NCBI RefSeq assembly: GCF_000600085.1
Contig: NZ_CP006821.1
Span: 744,001 to 808,000, forward strand
DNA length: 64,000 nt
Source of the DNA: Helicobacter pylori oki112
GTDB taxonomy: Bacteria; Campylobacterota; Campylobacteria; Campylobacterales; Helicobacteraceae
Direction of reading: 5' to 3'
Shown: positions 1 through 8,328 of the stretch, piece after piece
Position numbering within the stretch: position 1 is the stretch's first letter
Layout: each line of letters starts with the position of its first letter
Notes under the pieces: model-generated
What the model saw: the letters and a program-made list of their open reading frames with translations, nothing else
Database searches by the model: none
What the model was told of the DNA's origin: nothing
Program-made: the position numbers and the translations under genes

Positions 1-14
1 GTATCCAATTTCGT

Positions 15-1112
15 TTAATTCTCATTATAAATCGTTTTTAAATACTCTATTTTTGAAGTCAAATTGAGTAATACCATATCGGCTAACACCAATGAAAGCA
101 AACTCTCGCACACCACACTCCCTCTAATCGCAATGCAAGGATCATGCCTGCCCTTTAACAAGCATTCGCATTCATGATTGTTAATGTCTATGGTTTGTTG
201 AGGTTGGAAAATGCTTGGCGTGGGTTTGAAATGCACTTTAACAATAATTTCTTCCCCATTGCTCATGCCCCCTAAAATCCCTCCGCTACGATTGCTCAAA
301 AACCCCTTCTGATCCATTAAATCATTATACTCTGAGCCTTTTAATAAAGAGCTTTCTACCCCCTTGCCTATTTCAACCGCTTTCACCCCGTTAAGCCCCA
401 TCATCGCTTCAGCGATTTTAGCGTCTAATTTAGCGTATAGCCCTTGACCTAATCCAATGGGGAGCTTTTGATTAGTTTTTGCGCTCCTTGCTCTAATCAA
501 AGCCACGCCTCCAATGCTATCGTGGTTTTTGATAGCGTTTTGAATGGCTGTTTTTTGCGCTTCTTCTTGTTCTTCATCCAGGGCAAAAATCTCGCTTTTT
601 AAAGCGTGATTAAAATCATAATTTTTGGCTTCAATGCCCCCAATTTTAATAATCCCGCTTTCACAAACAATACCGATTTCTCTTAAAAGCATTTTAGCAA
701 ACGCCCCAGCAGCCACTCTTATAGCGCTCTCTCTGGCTGAACTCCTCCCCCCACCTCTAAAATCTCTGATGCCGTATTTATGAAAATAAGTGAAATCCGC
801 ATGGCTAGGCCTAAAAAGGTTTTTAATGTTATCGTAATCCTTGCTCCTAGCCCTTTGGTTGTGGATTAAAAACCCTATGGGCGTCCCTGTGCTAAAACCT
901 TCAAAAACCCCGCTTGTTATTTCCACTTTATCGTCTTCTTTTCGTGGCGTAATGAAAACATTCCTCCCCCCTTGGCGGCGCTTCATTTCCTTTTCTAATA
1001 ATTCATAGTCTATTTTAATCCCACTAGGCATGCCGTCTAATACCCCCCCTATCATATCCCCATGCGATTCCCCAAAAGTCGTGAGTCTTAAAAAACGCCC
1101 CAAAGTGTTCAT
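15..1112 (-). CDS. aroC: Chorismate synthase
   Basis: Makes chorismate from 5-enolpyruvylshikimate 3-phosphate, the last step of the shikimate pathway, in the cytoplasm with reduced FMN. The 365-residue length is normal for the family. The N-terminus carries the family signature [18 protein letters not shown] (residues about 14-31), the middle has the [10 protein letters not shown] and [13 protein letters not shown] signatures, and the [14 protein letters not shown] block lies near residue 275. The ATG overlaps the stop of rnc as ATGA, so the two are translationally coupled at the 3' end of a long minus-strand operon. The gene is complete: its stop lies 15 bases from the window edge. High certainty. 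Confidence 0.97.
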   Translation of the reverse strand: MNTLGRFLRLTTFGESHGDMIGGVLDGMPSGIKIDYELLEKEMKRRQGGRNVFITPRKEDDKVEITSGVFEGFSTGTPIGFLIHNQRARSKDYDNIKNLFRPSHADFTYFHKYGIRDFRGGGRSSARESAIRVAAGAFAKMLLREIGIVCESGIIKIGGIEAKNYDFNHALKSEIFALDEEQEEAQKTAIQNAIKNHDSIGGVALIRARSAKTNQKLPIGLGQGLYAKLDAKIAEAMMGLNGVKAVEIGKGVESSLLKGSEYNDLMDQKGFLSNRSGGILGGMSNGEEIIVKVHFKPTPSIFQPQQTIDINNHECECLLKGRHDPCIAIRGSVVCESLLSLVLADMVLLNLTSKIEYLKTIYNEN

Positions 1113-1831
1113 TTGGCTTCCTTAAGTTTTTGAAGCGCATAATAAGCGCATTGCTGTTCGGCTTCTTTTTTACTTTTGCCTTTAGCGGTCGCATACATTT
1201 TATCTTGAATGTATAGAGCCATTTCAAATTCTTTATGATGGTCTGGCCCTTTTTCTTGGAGCAATTGGTAAGTGGGGATCACGCAAAATTGCGCTTGGGT
1301 CAATTCCTGTAAAGCGGTTTTATAGTCCATAAACAAATGCTCCAAATCCAAACGCTTGTAAGCGCGATTGAGTAAATTTTGCATGATTTTGCGCACCTTA
1401 GCTAACCCCGCTTCTAAATACACCCCGGCCATTAAAGCCTCAAAAGCGCTTGACAGAATAGAGGGTTTTTCCCTCCCATTAGAAATTTCTTCAGAAGAAG
1501 AAACGCGCAAATAATCTTGCAAAGCAATCGCTTTCGCTAATTTAGTAAAACCATGCGTGCTCACAATAGAAGCCCTTAATTTAGAGAGTTTCCCCTCATC
1601 ATATTGATAGAATTTATGGTATAGCAACTCCCCTATCACCAAACCCAACACCGCATCGCCTAAAAATTCCAAGCGCTCATTGTTTAAAGCGAGCTTGCAT
1701 GATTTGTGCGTTAAGGCTTGCTCCAATAAACGCTTGTCTTTAAAAGAATACCCTAAAGCTTTTTCTAGCGTTGTGTAAGGGTTATTAGGCGTTACATAAG
1801 GGCTGTTTTGAGAGCGTTTGTTTTTCATCAT
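1109..1831 (-). CDS. rnc: Ribonuclease III
   Basis: Double-strand-specific endoribonuclease that processes rRNA precursors and degrades sense-antisense duplexes. The catalytic signature [14 protein letters not shown] is present near residues 51-64, and the C-terminal 70 residues form the double-stranded-RNA-binding domain ([14 protein letters not shown] ... [19 protein letters not shown]). The 240-residue length is normal. Two ATG codons stand in tandem at the start. The upstream AAGGG is 4 bases from the first and 7 from the second, so the true start may be one codon later (1828). It lies between rnhA (8-base gap) and aroC (4-base overlap), so a double-strand RNase and an RNA:DNA-hybrid RNase are co-transcribed. 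Confidence 0.96.
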   Translation of the reverse strand: MMKNKRSQNSPYVTPNNPYTTLEKALGYSFKDKRLLEQALTHKSCKLALNNERLEFLGDAVLGLVIGELLYHKFYQYDEGKLSKLRASIVSTHGFTKLAKAIALQDYLRVSSSEEISNGREKPSILSSAFEALMAGVYLEAGLAKVRKIMQNLLNRAYKRLDLEHLFMDYKTALQELTQAQFCVIPTYQLLQEKGPDHHKEFEMALYIQDKMYATAKGKSKKEAEQQCAYYALQKLKEAK

Positions 1832-1839
1832 TTTTCCCT

Positions 1840-2271
1840 TTAAGTGGTAGTTTTGACCCGTTTTTGCGCCTCTAATTTAGCGAGGCTATCGCATCGTTCA
1901 TTCTCGGCATGCCCATTATGCCCCTTGATCCAAACAGCCACAATCAAATGCCCTTTAGAGACTTTTACAAATTCTTTCCATAAATCCACATTTTTAACTT
2001 TAGCAAAATTCTTTTTTTGCCAGTTAGCTAGCCACACATTGATCGCTTGGCACACGTATTGAGAATCGCTATAAAGCGTGATATGGCATGGGCGTTTCAA
2101 AATTTTTAACGCTTCATTGAGCGCTCTTAATTCCATGCGGTTATTCGTGGTGAATGATTCGCCTCCACTGATGATTTTTTCTTTATCTTTATAGCGTAAA
2201 ATCGCCGCATACCCACCTGGCCCGGGATTACCTAAAGAAGAGCCATCGCAAAAAATTTCAATTTCTTGCAT
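1840..2271 (-). CDS. rnhA: Ribonuclease HI
   Basis: Degrades the RNA strand of RNA:DNA hybrids (Okazaki primers, R-loops). The 143-residue protein has the acidic active site in order: FCDGSSLGNPGPGGY (Asp), NNRMELRALNEAL (Glu), LYSDSQYV (Asp), and the C-terminal GHNGHAENERCDSLA segment supplying the His and last Asp. Its ATG lies 14 bases inside the end of the preceding LapB-like gene, so it depends on translation of that gene or on a site within it. Family assignment is certain. Confidence 0.97.
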   Translation of the reverse strand: MQEIEIFCDGSSLGNPGPGGYAAILRYKDKEKIISGGESFTTNNRMELRALNEALKILKRPCHITLYSDSQYVCQAINVWLANWQKKNFAKVKNVDLWKEFVKVSKGHLIVAVWIKGHNGHAENERCDSLAKLEAQKRVKTTT

Positions 2272-3277
2272 TCAATCCACTCCCATAGCTTTCTTTAGAG
2301 ATTTTAAGCACCATATCCATAAACGCTAACTGATAACACACAGGACACCTATGGCTTTCAAAAGGAAAGATTTGTTTGCAATGCTTGCAGCGGTATTCAA
2401 AAGTCAGACTCGCTTTCATAGGGCTATTCAATAGAGCGCGTAAAACCTCTAATTCAAAAATTTGGCAAGGTTTGTTATCCAAAAGCAACCCTTGAGATCG
2501 CGCAATGTCTTGCAAAAGGGCGTGTTTTTCTAAAATAAAAGCAGGGATATTCATATCCCATAAAAGATCGATCACATTTTCTAGCCGTTCGGTTGTATCA
2601 ATCTCTTGCCAAAAAAGATTTTCATCATAAGATTTTAAGTGATTTAAAGCGATTTTTTTCAAATCTAACGACGCTTTTGAAACATGCAAGATTTTAGCCG
2701 CATCTTCCTTATTCTCTATTAAATGCATGAGATAAAGGTAATTTTTAATCGTTTCAATTTCAGGCACTTCTAATTCTTCCAAACATTCCAAAGTCTCTAA
2801 AGCCTTTGAATAGTCTTTTTCTAATTCATATGCATGCAAAAGTTTTAACAACGCTTCCACATTCCTTGGGGAAAAGCGCAAAATTTCTTTCACGGTGTCT
2901 TTTGTTTTTTGCAAATACCCCACACTAAAATAATTTTCAGCTAATAAATCTAAAACAGCGATTTTTTCTTCATCTTTTAGGGAGCGATTCAAAAGCCCTT
3001 TTAAGATTTCAATACTCATTTCTATGTCAGCGATTTTAGAATACGCCCTGGCTAAAAACATCAAACTAGAAATTTTGGCATGCTTTAAAAGCTCATCTAA
3101 ATTCTCACTGCCTGCATAAGCGTTTTGATTTTGGGCGAATTTTTGCAAAAATTTTTTGTTTCTCTTTCGGGTGAAATACACCCTGGCCTGTTCTAATAAA
3201 ATGACAAGAGCGATAATGAAAGTGAATAAAGCGATAGAAAATAAAGAATCTTTATAGAGGAAATTGAAGTGTTGCAC
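2258..3277 (-). CDS. Membrane-anchored TPR protein with C-terminal zinc ribbon (LapB/YciM-like)
   Basis: A 339-residue protein with one N-terminal membrane segment (about residues 10-30, SLFSIALFTFIIALVILLE). A long helical-repeat region of TPR type follows (for example YSKIADIEMSIEILKGLL, AENYFSVGYLQKTKDTVKEI, LLKLLHAYELEKDYSKALETL). It ends in a four-cysteine ribbon, CKHC...CPVC (about residues 299-316). This order (TM, TPRs, rubredoxin-like knuckle) is that of LapB/YciM, which in E. coli controls LpxC turnover and LPS assembly. Sequence similarity cannot be measured here, so the function is inferred from architecture. The start is GTG with only a weak ribosome site; the gene follows the SurA-like gene by 10 bases and overlaps rnhA. 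In 26695 this is the hypothetical gene HP0660 (from memory). Confidence 0.85.
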   Translation of the reverse strand: MQHFNFLYKDSLFSIALFTFIIALVILLEQARVYFTRKRNKKFLQKFAQNQNAYAGSENLDELLKHAKISSLMFLARAYSKIADIEMSIEILKGLLNRSLKDEEKIAVLDLLAENYFSVGYLQKTKDTVKEILRFSPRNVEALLKLLHAYELEKDYSKALETLECLEELEVPEIETIKNYLYLMHLIENKEDAAKILHVSKASLDLKKIALNHLKSYDENLFWQEIDTTERLENVIDLLWDMNIPAFILEKHALLQDIARSQGLLLDNKPCQIFELEVLRALLNSPMKASLTFEYRCKHCKQIFPFESHRCPVCYQLAFMDMVLKISKESYGSGLNARN

Positions 3278-3287
3278 AATCTAAAAA

Positions 3288-4535
3288 TCACTCTCTAATC
3301 ATCACAATCCTAGACTTAACGCGCAATTTTTCAAAATGCTCTTCTAAAATCTTATCTTTAGATTCTTCCACTAATTTTTGAGCGATGAATTGCTTGGCCT
3401 GGCTGAAACTCACTTCGTTTTTACCCTTTTTTTCTTTGATATAAAAAGTGATGAACTGCCCCCCACCCCCATTCATAACGGGCGTGAAAGAGCCTTGCTC
3501 ATGCGAAATAAAGACTTGAGCGATTTGAGGGTTTAGGGTTTTCATCTCTATTTTTTCATTAGCCTTACTCACCCCTGGAATTTCCAAATTAGGGTCTGCC
3601 ATAGCCCTTTCTAAATCTTCTTGATTGGTGGAAGTGTAGCGCACGGTTTCTATTTCAGTGGGGATACTGAATTGCTCCTTGTGTTTGTTGTAATATTCGC
3701 GCATTTTGGTTTCAGAGCTGGTATCCACATTCGTGAGTAAGATATTACGCAACAATTCTTGCATTTCTAAATGCTCCTTAAGCTGATCTCTATAGAGTTT
3801 ATAATGCCCCTCAGCCATAAGCATTTGTTTGAAATGGTCTAAATCCATGCCTTGTTGTTGCGCCATCATCGCCATTTCTTGGTCTAATTTGTCGTCATCT
3901 ACATGGATTTTTAAGCGCTCAATTTCTTGGTTTTTAATGCGCTCAGCGATCAAACGATCCCTGGCTTGAGCTTTGCTCACTTTAGATTTTTTTTGCTCTT
4001 CTTGGATTTGATACAGCGTGATAGGCGAGCCATTAACAAGCAATGAAATGCCCCCTACGACCTTATCTTCAAGGGTGTTGTTGGTAGCGTTATTAGGATT
4101 ACCAAAAATGGAATTGAATTGAGAGCTAGGGCTTGTTCCCTTATTTTTTTCAAGAATTTGAGAGGTTGTCTCTTTTTCTTCAAGTTTTGGCGCGTTATTT
4201 TGAACGCCTTGATTTTGCGTGCCTTGATTTTGAACCCCTTTAGCGCCCTCTTTGATTTTAGGAGGCGTTATTTTTTGAGTGGGATTTTTGGCATCCCCAT
4301 GATGGACTTCTGCTCTGGGCTTTCTTTTGGCTTTTACTTCTTTCTTTTCTTCGGTGTTTTTCTTTTCTTCTTTTTTATTTTTCAAATCCTTATTCTTCAA
4401 TTCTTGGCGGATTTTTTTATCCAAAGAAGACTCTTGCTTCCTCCCTTCTAAGGCTTCCATTTTAGATTCCGGCTCTGCATAAACGATCCCAATAAACAAC
4501 AAAGCCCTCAAAACATAAGAAAAAATTTTCCTCAT
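3288..4535 (-). CDS. SurA-like periplasmic chaperone / PPIase-family protein
   Basis: A 415-residue exported protein. The signal peptide is about 21 residues (hydrophobic VLRALLFIGIVYA). It is followed by a roughly 110-residue low-complexity linker rich in Lys, Glu, Asn and Gln (for example KNKKEEKKNTEEKK, QNQGTQNQGVQNN). The C-terminal part resembles a SurA N-domain (ISLLVNGSPITLYQIQEEQ, ERIKNQEIERL, YRDQLKEHLEMQ), then a parvulin-like region (VFISHEQGSFTPVMNGGGGQFITFYIKEKK). Expected role: chaperoning outer-membrane proteins in the periplasm, fitting the nearby bamA. The first in-frame TTG is one codon upstream; ATG at 4535 is preferred because it shares one base with the gatB stop (TGATG). 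The long charged linker is unusual for SurA. Parvulin activity is not assured. Confidence 0.83.
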   Translation of the reverse strand: MRKIFSYVLRALLFIGIVYAEPESKMEALEGRKQESSLDKKIRQELKNKDLKNKKEEKKNTEEKKEVKAKRKPRAEVHHGDAKNPTQKITPPKIKEGAKGVQNQGTQNQGVQNNAPKLEEKETTSQILEKNKGTSPSSQFNSIFGNPNNATNNTLEDKVVGGISLLVNGSPITLYQIQEEQKKSKVSKAQARDRLIAERIKNQEIERLKIHVDDDKLDQEMAMMAQQQGMDLDHFKQMLMAEGHYKLYRDQLKEHLEMQELLRNILLTNVDTSSETKMREYYNKHKEQFSIPTEIETVRYTSTNQEDLERAMADPNLEIPGVSKANEKIEMKTLNPQIAQVFISHEQGSFTPVMNGGGGQFITFYIKEKKGKNEVSFSQAKQFIAQKLVEESKDKILEEHFEKLRVKSRIVMIRE

Positions 4536-5959
4536 CAACCCAATTTCTCTTTCAAAATAGCATTCACCACGCTAGGATTAGCGCCTTTTAAATTTTTCAT
4601 CGCTTGGCCTACAAAAAACCCAAAAAGCTTGTCCTTACCGCTTTTGTATTCAAGCACCTTATCAGCGTTGTTTTTAAGCACTTCTTCTATGACTTTAATA
4701 ATCGCTTCCGTGTCATTGACTTGAGACAAGCCCATTTGCTCAATGAGTGCATCCACATCGCCCCCATGCTCTTCTAAAAGCCTGTCTAACACATCTTTAG
4801 CGCTCTTGCCTGAAATCTTGCCCTCATCAATGCGTTTGGCTAAAGCGCCTAACATGTGAGCGCTAACTCCGCAATTTTCTAAAGTGGTTTCGGCTTTCAA
4901 ACGCCCTAATAATTCCACGCAAAGCCATGTCACGCTCGTTTTAGCCTTAACCCCAAGATGGAGCATGCTTTCAAAATACTCCGCCAATAAAGGATCGCTC
5001 ACCAATAAATTCGCATCGTCTTCTTTAAGGTTAAAATCTTTCATGTAGCGGATTTTTTTCGCGCTAGGCAATTCATTGATCTTTTGAGCTTCTTTTAAAA
5101 GTTTTTCATCAATAAAAACAGGATACAAATCCGGATCTTTAAAATAGCGGTAATCCGCTGATTCTTCTTTATTGCGCATAGAAAGGGTGATCCCTTTGGC
5201 GGTGTCAAAAAGGCGCGTTTCTTGAACCACCTCTTCATTATAGCGCCCGTTCTCCCACGCTGCGCTTTGGCGCTCTATTTCGTATTCAATCGCTTTAGCG
5301 ATGAATCTAAAGCTGTTTAGGTTTTTAATCTCCACCCTCGTGTAAAGCTTTTCATCGCCTTTGGGCCTGATGGACACATTCGCATCGCACCTGAAATTCC
5401 CCTCTTGCATGTTCGCATCAGAAATCCCTATAAAACGCACGATAGCATGGAGCTTTTTCAAATACGCTATGGCTTCTTCACTATTTTTCATGTCCGGCTT
5501 GCTGACAATTTCTAATAAAGGGGTGCAAGCGCGGTTCAAATCCACCAAAGAATAGCTGCCCTCATGGATATTTTTACCGGCGTCTTCTTCCATGTGGGCC
5601 CTTTCAATACGCACGATTTTTACGCCCTCTTTGGTGTCAATCTCTAATTTCCCATCGCTCACAATGGGGACTTCAAACTGCGAAATTTGATAAGCCTTAG
5701 GCAAATCAGGGTAAAAATAATTTTTTCTCGCAAAAATGGAATACTGGTTGATATGAGCTTCAATGGCTGTGCCTAATTGGATGGCTTTTTTGACCACTTC
5801 TTTATTCAATACCGGCAAAGCTCCCGGTAAGCCCAAACACACAGGGCAGGTGTTAGAATTGGGGGTTTCTCCAAAGCTTGTAGAACAAGAGCAAAAGATT
5901 TTGGTTTTGGTGTTGAGTTGGACATGGACTTCTAGCCCGATTACAGCTTCAAATGGCAT
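4535..5959 (-). CDS. gatB: Asp-tRNA(Asn)/Glu-tRNA(Gln) amidotransferase subunit B
   Basis: tRNA-binding and kinase subunit of GatCAB, which converts mischarged Glu-tRNA(Gln) and Asp-tRNA(Asn) to Gln- and Asn-tRNA. H. pylori lacks GlnRS and AsnRS, so the complex is essential. The 474-residue length is normal. Visible are the family N-terminus [20 protein letters not shown], the zinc-type cysteines CSCSTS...[10 protein letters not shown], and the [17 protein letters not shown] and [14 protein letters not shown] signatures. The YqeY-like tail is at the C-terminus (from about residue 330). The ATG shares one base with the TAA of the M16-family gene upstream (TAATG). Its partners in this window are gltX2 (21636-22955) and aspS (50323-52056). 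Confidence 0.97.
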   Translation of the reverse strand: MPFEAVIGLEVHVQLNTKTKIFCSCSTSFGETPNSNTCPVCLGLPGALPVLNKEVVKKAIQLGTAIEAHINQYSIFARKNYFYPDLPKAYQISQFEVPIVSDGKLEIDTKEGVKIVRIERAHMEEDAGKNIHEGSYSLVDLNRACTPLLEIVSKPDMKNSEEAIAYLKKLHAIVRFIGISDANMQEGNFRCDANVSIRPKGDEKLYTRVEIKNLNSFRFIAKAIEYEIERQSAAWENGRYNEEVVQETRLFDTAKGITLSMRNKEESADYRYFKDPDLYPVFIDEKLLKEAQKINELPSAKKIRYMKDFNLKEDDANLLVSDPLLAEYFESMLHLGVKAKTSVTWLCVELLGRLKAETTLENCGVSAHMLGALAKRIDEGKISGKSAKDVLDRLLEEHGGDVDALIEQMGLSQVNDTEAIIKVIEEVLKNNADKVLEYKSGKDKLFGFFVGQAMKNLKGANPSVVNAILKEKLG

Positions 5960-7260
5960 TATTTGTCCTTACTCTTTTTATTGCTCACGATGGCAAAAGT
6001 CAAATCATTGATTTCGGTGTGGGCTTTAATGAAATCATTAATTTCTTTCAAACTCATTTTTTGGATTTGATTGAGTAGCGTTTGGTTGAAATTTAAAGGC
6101 AAACCTAAATAAAAATAATTGTAAGTGGTGTTCAAGCGGCTAGAGATCGTTTCATTCCTTAAAGGCTCAGAGCCTAGTAAAAACTTTTTAGCGTCGTCTA
6201 ATTCTTGTTGTGTCATGCCTTTTTCTATAAATTCTTTGACTATTTTTTTAACTAAGGCAACGCTTTTAGCTTGAGTGCTGAGCTTGGTTTGCAAATACCC
6301 GCTCGCAAAATGCGCCACTTTAGAAAAATTAGAGCGGATATACACGCTATAAGCCAAGCCCTCTTGAACCCTGATTTTTTCCATCAAACGAGAGCCAAAC
6401 CCCCCACCAAGCACAAACATCATGACTTTAGATTTCGCTAAATCCTGTTTTAAATCCTTGATTTTAAAGGGCGCACCAAAATACACGAAAGCCTGCTCAG
6501 TGTCTTTATAGAGGACTTTTTCGCTTTTTTTATCGCTCGCTTCAAAATAAGGCTCTTCATACGCTTTACCTTGCGGCAAGAAATTAAGAGCGTTATTCAA
6601 ACGCTTAAGGGTTTGATCGATTTTCAAATCGCCCCCAAGCACCACCACGAGTTTATTGAGTTCAAAGACCTTAGCAAATTGCTGTTTCAAATCCTCTAGA
6701 TTGATTTTTTGGAGACTCTCTTTAGTGCCTAAAGCTGCATTAGCTAAAGGGGTGTTAGCAAAAAGTTCTTGTTTTAAAGTCAGTTTAGCCAAATAATCAA
6801 AATCGCTTTCTTTTTGTAAAAGCGCGGCCAACATTTGGGTTTTGACTTTTTCTAAAGCGTTTTGCGTGAAATTAGGGGATTTTAAAAGCTCTTTTAAACG
6901 CATTATGGCTTCATCCTCGTATTCTTTTAAAAATTCTAAAGTGATTTGCAAATCTTCTGCGCTGGTATCCACATTCAAACTGATCGCTTTTTGCTCTAAA
7001 AGTTGCGCAAATCCTACTGCACCAAGCTCTTTAGTGCCTTCGTTTAAAACTTGCGCGAACAATTTCGCTAAGCCTAACTGATCTTTATCGCTTAAACTCC
7101 CACCCCCTCTAAAAGCTAAATGGATAAACCCCATGGGCAACAAATGGTTTTCTTCATAAATCACAGGGACTTTAGCTTGATTGATTTCTTGGTGTGTCAA
7201 AGCGCTCGCTTGTAACCCCATAAAAACTCCTAATAATAAAATGATTAAAATTTTTTTCAT
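5959..7260 (-). CDS. M16-family zinc-peptidase-like protein, inactive-type subunit (YmxG-like)
   Basis: A 433-residue exported or periplasmic protein with an N-terminal signal peptide ([19 protein letters not shown]). The two-lobed M16 fold is recognisable: [27 protein letters not shown] in the first lobe and [23 protein letters not shown] in the second. The zinc-binding HxxEH motif expected after the RGGG segment is absent; the matching place reads [14 protein letters not shown]. It is therefore probably the substrate-binding, non-catalytic partner of a heterodimeric M16 protease. From memory, HP0657 pairs with the active HP1012 elsewhere in the genome. It sits between mqnC and gatB with a one-base overlap to gatB. 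Confidence 0.88.
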   Translation of the reverse strand: MKKILIILLLGVFMGLQASALTHQEINQAKVPVIYEENHLLPMGFIHLAFRGGGSLSDKDQLGLAKLFAQVLNEGTKELGAVGFAQLLEQKAISLNVDTSAEDLQITLEFLKEYEDEAIMRLKELLKSPNFTQNALEKVKTQMLAALLQKESDFDYLAKLTLKQELFANTPLANAALGTKESLQKINLEDLKQQFAKVFELNKLVVVLGGDLKIDQTLKRLNNALNFLPQGKAYEEPYFEASDKKSEKVLYKDTEQAFVYFGAPFKIKDLKQDLAKSKVMMFVLGGGFGSRLMEKIRVQEGLAYSVYIRSNFSKVAHFASGYLQTKLSTQAKSVALVKKIVKEFIEKGMTQQELDDAKKFLLGSEPLRNETISSRLNTTYNYFYLGLPLNFNQTLLNQIQKMSLKEINDFIKAHTEINDLTFAIVSNKKSKDK

Positions 7261-7265
7261 GCTGT

Positions 7266-8327
7266 TTATACCTTTGCTTTTGCCGGATAACGCTTTAAGA
7301 TTTCATAGGCGGTGTTTCGTTTAGCCGCCACGCTCCCAATGTCTTCAATAAGCTCTATCATTCCCGCTTCATTCATGCAAAAACTCGTTCCGGCTGCTTT
7401 CACTACATTTTCTTCCATCATCACACTCCCTAAATCATTCGCTCCAAACAATAAGGCTAACTGCCCTATCATAGAGCCTTGAGTAACCCATGAGCTTTGT
7501 ATGTTTTGAATGTTATCCAAAAAAATCCTACTGCATGCCAAATAGCGTAAATACCGATTGGAACTCGCTTTTTTGATGCTTGGGATTTCTTCTTTTAAGG
7601 GGGTGTTGTTGGGCTGAAAACTCCATAAAATAAAAGCCCTAAAGCCGCCGGTTTCATCTTGCAAATCGCGCACCCTTTGTAAATGCTCTATTACATCTTC
7701 TTCATTATCCACGCTCCCAAACATCATGGTAGCCGTGCTTTTAATCCCGCAAAGATGGGCCATTCTATGCACTTCAATCCACCGATCACTGCTCAATTTT
7801 TTAGGAGCAATGACATCGCGCACCCTATCGCTTAGTATTTCTGCTCCCGCTCCTGGAATGGAGCTTAACCCGGCGTTTTTCAACCTTTCTAAAACTTCTT
7901 TTAAAGACAATTTAGAGATTTTAGAAATGTAATCAATTTCAACCGCGCTAAAACCATGAATGGTAATGGTGGGGAATTTTTGAGCGATATGGCTGACTAA
8001 ATTTTCATAATAGTCTATTTTGAGCTGCGGGTGCACCCCCCCTTGAAAAAGGATCTGCGTGCCGCCAATGGCGAGCAATTCTTCAATCTTTTGATCAATT
8101 TCTTCATAGCTCAACACATAGGCGTCTTTTTCTTTTAAGGTGCGTTTGAACGCGCAAAACTTGCAATCCACAAAACAAATATTGGTATAATTGATATTCC
8201 TATCCACAATAAAAGTCGTCAAGTTTTCAGGGTGCAAGCGTTGCTTGATTTCTAAAGCCTTTTGCCCTAATTCTTTCAAGGGCGCGTTTTTCATTAAATC
8301 CAAAATTTCTTCTCTGTTAATGCGCAT
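7266..8327 (-). CDS. mqnC: Cyclic dehypoxanthinyl futalosine synthase (radical SAM, menaquinone)
   Basis: Radical-SAM enzyme of the futalosine route to menaquinone, cyclising dehypoxanthine futalosine. The cluster motif CFVDCKFCAF (CxxxCxxC) follows NINYTNI, the arrangement typical of MqnC. SIPGAGAEIL and GGFRAFILWSFQPNNTPL are further family blocks. The frame stays open to 8423, but the ATG at 8327 is taken as the start: it begins at MRINREEILD, gives 353 residues, and lies one base after the bamA stop, whereas the longer form would run into bamA coding sequence and add unrelated residues. mqnE lies on the other side of bamA. H. pylori depends on this pathway because it has no classical men genes. 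Confidence 0.94.
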   Translation of the reverse strand: MRINREEILDLMKNAPLKELGQKALEIKQRLHPENLTTFIVDRNINYTNICFVDCKFCAFKRTLKEKDAYVLSYEEIDQKIEELLAIGGTQILFQGGVHPQLKIDYYENLVSHIAQKFPTITIHGFSAVEIDYISKISKLSLKEVLERLKNAGLSSIPGAGAEILSDRVRDVIAPKKLSSDRWIEVHRMAHLCGIKSTATMMFGSVDNEEDVIEHLQRVRDLQDETGGFRAFILWSFQPNNTPLKEEIPSIKKASSNRYLRYLACSRIFLDNIQNIQSSWVTQGSMIGQLALLFGANDLGSVMMEENVVKAAGTSFCMNEAGMIELIEDIGSVAAKRNTAYEILKRYPAKAKV

Positions 8328-8328
8328 T

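Noticed and set aside
8033..8042. C8/G8 tract inside mqnC (and a similar C8 run in bamA near 9545)
   Set aside because: Length 8 runs in essential housekeeping genes; the frames are intact and I see no reason to call them phase-variation switches.
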